A stretch of 8,725 nt of DNA from ZLKRG08 sp051006515 (GTDB taxonomy: Bacteria > Actinomycetota > Actinomycetes > Nanopelagicales > Nanopelagicaceae). The stretch's first letter is position 1; each line of letters begins with the position of its first letter. The stretch covers positions 1-8,725 of the forward strand of contig JBPCTD010000085.1 of NCBI GenBank assembly GCA_051006515.1. Reading direction: 5' to 3'. The notes below the pieces were generated by a model. That model ran no database searches. It worked only from the letters and a program-made list of their open reading frames with translations, and was not told the DNA's origin. A program made the position numbers and the translations under genes. Positions 6,695 through 8,725 of the stretch are shown in pieces.

Positions 6695-7452
6695 TGCGTA
6701 AAACGGTTGCAGGATATTTAGTTCACTCTATAACTGCTTTTGGCGCAATTGCTGGGCTGATCTCACTAGAACGTTTCATTAATGGTGACATTCGTGGCGG
6801 TTTACTCTGGTTAGTTATCTGCCAACTAATCGATGGTTTTGATGGGCCAATCGCCAGAAAGATTGATATTCATTTACATGCCACTAGATTTGATGGCCAC
6901 ATCTTAGATTTAGTAGTTGATTACGTAACTTGCGTGATGGTGCCAGTTGCGATGTTGGTTAGATTGGATTTAGTTGAAAGTCGTTATAGCTTTCTATATG
7001 CATCCTTGATCATTTTTACTGGAGCGCTTTGGTTTGCCAGAACTGATCAAGAGACTGAGGATCACTGGTTTAATGGTTTCCCCGCTGCATGGAATTTAGT
7101 TATTCCAACTTTTATTATTCTTGATACCAATCCAAAATTGGTAGAAATACTCATTATTCTGCTCTGCGTTTTAACTTTGACTCAACTTAAATTCCCGCAC
7201 ATGGTAAAAGTGGAATTTATGCGATCAACTACTTGGACATTAGCCATTATTTACTTTGTTGCATTGACATGGCTATCTGTTGAATATCCAACGGGACCAG
7301 ATAACTTAAAACCAGTTTTAGCGATCTTTCCTATATATATATTTGCAATTTCTATCTATCACTCTTGGAAAGTACGCAATTTAAGCGTATCCTCTGCTAA
7401 TGATTTATTTCTTCTCAATAGAACTTTCCCAGCAATTCGTGGTCGTAATTAA
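6694..7452 (+). CDS. pcs: CDP-alcohol phosphatidyltransferase, phosphatidylcholine synthase (Pcs)-like
   Basis: This 252-residue membrane protein belongs to the CDP-alcohol phosphatidyltransferases, which join a CDP-activated lipid to an alcohol. The active-site motif is DGFDGPIAR at 47-55, then after 12 residues G68, D72 and D76 (DG-x2-AR-x12-G-x3-D-x3-D). The usual family spacing is 8, and the longer spacing with DGxDGPxAR is characteristic of bacterial phosphatidylcholine synthase, which condenses free choline with CDP-diacylglycerol. Further Pcs-like features are the early VHSITAFGA (10-18), DYVT (76-79), and TEDHWFNGFPAAWN (121-134). About eight hydrophobic segments are present, as expected. 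It starts at a TAATG junction with the SDR gene and its last 17 codons overlap the mgtC frame. Gene symbol is by family resemblance; another alcohol acceptor is possible. Confidence 0.82.
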   Translation: MRKTVAGYLVHSITAFGAIAGLISLERFINGDIRGGLLWLVICQLIDGFDGPIARKIDIHLHATRFDGHILDLVVDYVTCVMVPVAMLVRLDLVESRYSFLYASLIIFTGALWFARTDQETEDHWFNGFPAAWNLVIPTFIILDTNPKLVEILIILLCVLTLTQLKFPHMVKVEFMRSTTWTLAIIYFVALTWLSVEYPTGPDNLKPVLAIFPIYIFAISIYHSWKVRNLSVSSANDLFLLNRTFPAIRGRN

Positions 7453-7861
7453 TGCCGCAATCGCTGCAGTGCTTGGCTCTGCAATTGGCTGGGAACGTGA
7501 CCGCGCTGGTAAATCAGTGGGTCCACGCACGATGGCCCTAGTTGGCGCTTCTGCGGCAGCAGTTGTGAATATCGGTCACGTATTAAATATTGATGCAGAT
7601 TTCGGTGATCCAACCAGATCTATGCATGCCATCATGACTGGCATTGGTTTTCTTGGTGCGGGTCTGATTTTCCAAACTCGTGATGCCGGCACAAAAGGTG
7701 TAACCACTGCAGCAACTGTTTTTGCTACAGCGGCCATGGGTTGCGCAGTAGGACTTGGATTTCAAATTGCAAGTGTTGGATTAACTGTAATTATTTTAAT
7801 TGTTTTGCGCTCAACGCACGTACTTGAAATTACCGCTAATCGCCGTCATGACGACGATTAA
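7400..7861 (+). CDS. Short MgtC/SapB family membrane protein
   Basis: This 153-residue protein has the MgtC/SapB transmembrane domain: GWERDRAG near residues 30-37, GPRTMALVG (41-49), GIGFLGAGLIFQ (81-92) and VTTAATVFATAAMG (101-114). It has about four membrane helices and ends soon after them with a charged tail (NRRHDDD), so it lacks the C-terminal cytoplasmic domain found in the longer Salmonella-type MgtC. In pathogens MgtC helps survival in low magnesium and interacts with ATP synthase; in environmental bacteria the role is unclear. The ATG at 7400 overlaps the Pcs-like gene by 53 bases; an in-frame GTG at 7439 would cut the overlap to 14 but removes residues preceding the first helix. 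Neither has a good ribosome binding site. Its TAA stop overlaps the TauE gene stop on the other strand. Confidence 0.87.
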   Translation: MIYFFSIELSQQFVVVINAAIAAVLGSAIGWERDRAGKSVGPRTMALVGASAAAVVNIGHVLNIDADFGDPTRSMHAIMTGIGFLGAGLIFQTRDAGTKGVTTAATVFATAAMGCAVGLGFQIASVGLTVIILIVLRSTHVLEITANRRHDDD

Positions 7862-8589
7862 AACCAATATTCTCTAGCAAACCAAACAGCGCAAAGTAAG
7901 CCAATAACAAAGATACCCATGCGGTATGCCTCACGGCTAAAGCGATCTACAACTTTGGCTCCGAAGAATCCACCAATGGCACAGCTAACTGCAAGGATTG
8001 CGGCAAAAGTCCAATCAACTTTTCCGCTAGCAATATAAATCAAGTTTGAACCGAGGCAAGTCATTGTGACCACGACATTTTTGCTTACATTGATATCTGA
8101 AACACTTCGCTTAGCATCTCTGGCTAGAACAGCAATAGTCATTACACCCTGTCCAGGTCCAAAATATCCAGCATAAAATCCAATTGCGGTTAGCCAGAAA
8201 TTCTCAATTCTTTGTTTGAGAGGCGTGAGATTTTCTTTTACCTTTATAAAAAGGGTTAATGAAGCAACTAAAATTAATATCGGCGTAAGTTTTTGAAATC
8301 CTTCAATTGGCATTAGCGCAAGTGCTAAACCGCCAATCACGGCTCCAATCATGGAATAGCCGATCAAAGTACTTTCATTCTTAATGATGCCTTTTACGGA
8401 TTTGAATTTTCCAAAGAGGGCACCGACATTTGCAGTCCAAACACCGAGCGCATTGGTCATAGCGGCTGAAACTGGATTTAAACCCACTGCGATCATGGCA
8501 GGGAATGAAAGAACTGATGCGCCGCCAGCAAATCCATTTAGGAATCCCACGCTAAGTCCGACTATAAATATCGCCACAATTTCTAACAT
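7858..8589 (-). CDS. Sulfite exporter TauE/SafE family permease
   Basis: This 243-residue integral membrane protein belongs to the TauE/SafE (DUF81) family, whose characterised members move sulfite, sulfoacetate or other small organic anions. The two-fold repeated family motif is visible: GFLNGFAGGASVLS (15-28) in the first half and AGYFGPGQGVM (140-150) in the second, with SCAIGGFFGA (202-211) in a late helix. About seven or eight hydrophobic segments and the length are usual. The substrate cannot be assigned and no sulfur-metabolism gene sits beside it, although the methyltransferase upstream handles methionine sulfur. The ATG at 8589 has no Shine-Dalgarno but a TATCCT box 8 bases upstream. 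It is convergent with the mgtC-like gene and divergent from the secreted protein gene at the window end, so it is most likely transcribed alone. Confidence 0.92.
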   Translation of the reverse strand: MLEIVAIFIVGLSVGFLNGFAGGASVLSFPAMIAVGLNPVSAAMTNALGVWTANVGALFGKFKSVKGIIKNESTLIGYSMIGAVIGGLALALMPIEGFQKLTPILILVASLTLFIKVKENLTPLKQRIENFWLTAIGFYAGYFGPGQGVMTIAVLARDAKRSVSDINVSKNVVVTMTCLGSNLIYIASGKVDWTFAAILAVSCAIGGFFGAKVVDRFSREAYRMGIFVIGLLCAVWFAREYWF

Positions 8590-8597
8590 TGAGTAAA

Positions 8598-8603
8598 AGG
8601 ATA
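8598..8603 (-). promoter_or_regulatory. Candidate -10 box for the TauE/SafE gene
   Basis: On the minus strand TATCCT ends 8 bases before the ATG at 8589 with no Shine-Dalgarno in between, consistent with a nearly leaderless message. No -35 is recognisable. Confidence 0.35.
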
Positions 8604-8609
8604 GCCTTA

Positions 8610-8615
8610 TATACT
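8610..8615 (+). promoter_or_regulatory. Candidate -10 box for a leaderless secreted-protein gene
   Basis: TATACT (5 of 6 matches to TATAAT) ends exactly 6 bases before the ATG at 8622, so transcription would begin at or next to the start codon. A weak TTGAGT lies at 8589-8594 with a short 15-base spacer. No Shine-Dalgarno is present. Confidence 0.5.
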
Positions 8616-8621
8616 CGTTAA

Positions 8622-8725
8622 ATGGTCCAAAAAGTCATAAGAAATATGCTGTTGCTAGCAATGACTTTTGTGATCGTGCTTTTAAATCTAACTTTCGTAA
8701 CCCCTGCGCAGGCAAGAGTGAAAAA
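8622..8725 (+). CDS. Partial secreted protein: signal peptide at the window edge
   Basis: From the ATG at 8622, 34 codons stay open to the window end. The peptide has a positively charged start (MVQKVIRN), a hydrophobic core (MLLLAMTFVIVLLNLTF) and a signal peptidase I type site VTPAQA before RVK, at about residue 31. This is a textbook Sec signal peptide with no lipobox cysteine, so the mature protein is likely exported or anchored further along. Nothing of the mature domain is visible and no function can be given. The start has a TATACT box just upstream and no ribosome binding site. It is divergent from the TauE/SafE gene, 32 bases apart. Confidence 0.72.
   Translation, partial: MVQKVIRNMLLLAMTFVIVLLNLTFVTPAQARVK

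Noticed and set aside
8384..8596. Open frame on the plus strand inside the TauE/SafE gene
   Set aside because: It is the antisense shadow of the well-conserved N-terminal permease motif.
1..8725. CRISPR arrays, transposons, attachment sites, tRNA or rRNA genes
   Set aside because: Nearly all bases are covered by recognisable coding regions and no direct-repeat array, terminal inverted repeats, transposase or cloverleaf pattern was seen.

Overview
This 8.7 kb window is compact, fairly low-GC bacterial DNA (about 40-43% G+C by eye). Nine complete genes are packed almost end to end, with a partial gene at each edge. Protein flavour (class II HDAH-type deacetylase, SSAT-like acetyltransferase, MgtC, TauE), very short spacers, TAATG stop/start junctions and several genes with a TAnnnT box a few bases before the start codon all suggest a streamlined, low-GC actinobacterium. 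The freshwater acI / Nanopelagicales group is my best guess; this is inference from protein character and compactness, not from a marker gene.

Layout. (1) 1-1589, minus strand: a beta-CASP metallo-beta-lactamase, probably RNA-processing, followed by the start of a small membrane protein that overlaps it by 14 bases. (2) 1627-3925 region, plus strand: a heavy-metal P1B-type ATPase without N-terminal metal-binding domain, then an SSAT-like GNAT acetyltransferase. The ATPase and the metallo-beta-lactamase are divergent, with only 37 bases between start codons. (3) 3868-4983, minus strand: a class II histone-deacetylase-like amidohydrolase whose 3' end overlaps the acetyltransferase gene by 61 bases. 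(4) 5067-7861, plus strand: a tight four-gene run of homocysteine S-methyltransferase family protein, SDR oxidoreductase, phosphatidylcholine-synthase-like CDP-alcohol phosphatidyltransferase and a short MgtC/SapB protein. (5) 7858-8589, minus strand: a TauE/SafE permease, sharing its TTAA stop tetramer with mgtC. (6) From 8622, plus strand: the first 34 codons of a secreted protein with a signal peptide.

How the genes might work together. The acetyltransferase and deacetylase form a convergent pair with potentially opposing chemistry (N-acetylation and deacetylation of polyamines or similar amines). The plus-strand run puts a phosphatidylcholine synthase (uses free choline) together with a methyltransferase of the family that includes betaine-homocysteine methyltransferase, so a choline/betaine theme is possible but unproven. 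The metal ATPase, MgtC and TauE look like ordinary membrane transport or stress functions.

No tRNA, rRNA, CRISPR array, insertion sequence, phage gene or long repeat was seen. No spacer reaches 100 bases. I found no clear evidence of an undescribed multi-gene system; the most interesting points are the acetylation/deacetylation pair, the Pcs-like enzyme in an apparent actinobacterium, and the atypical motifs of the metal ATPase.
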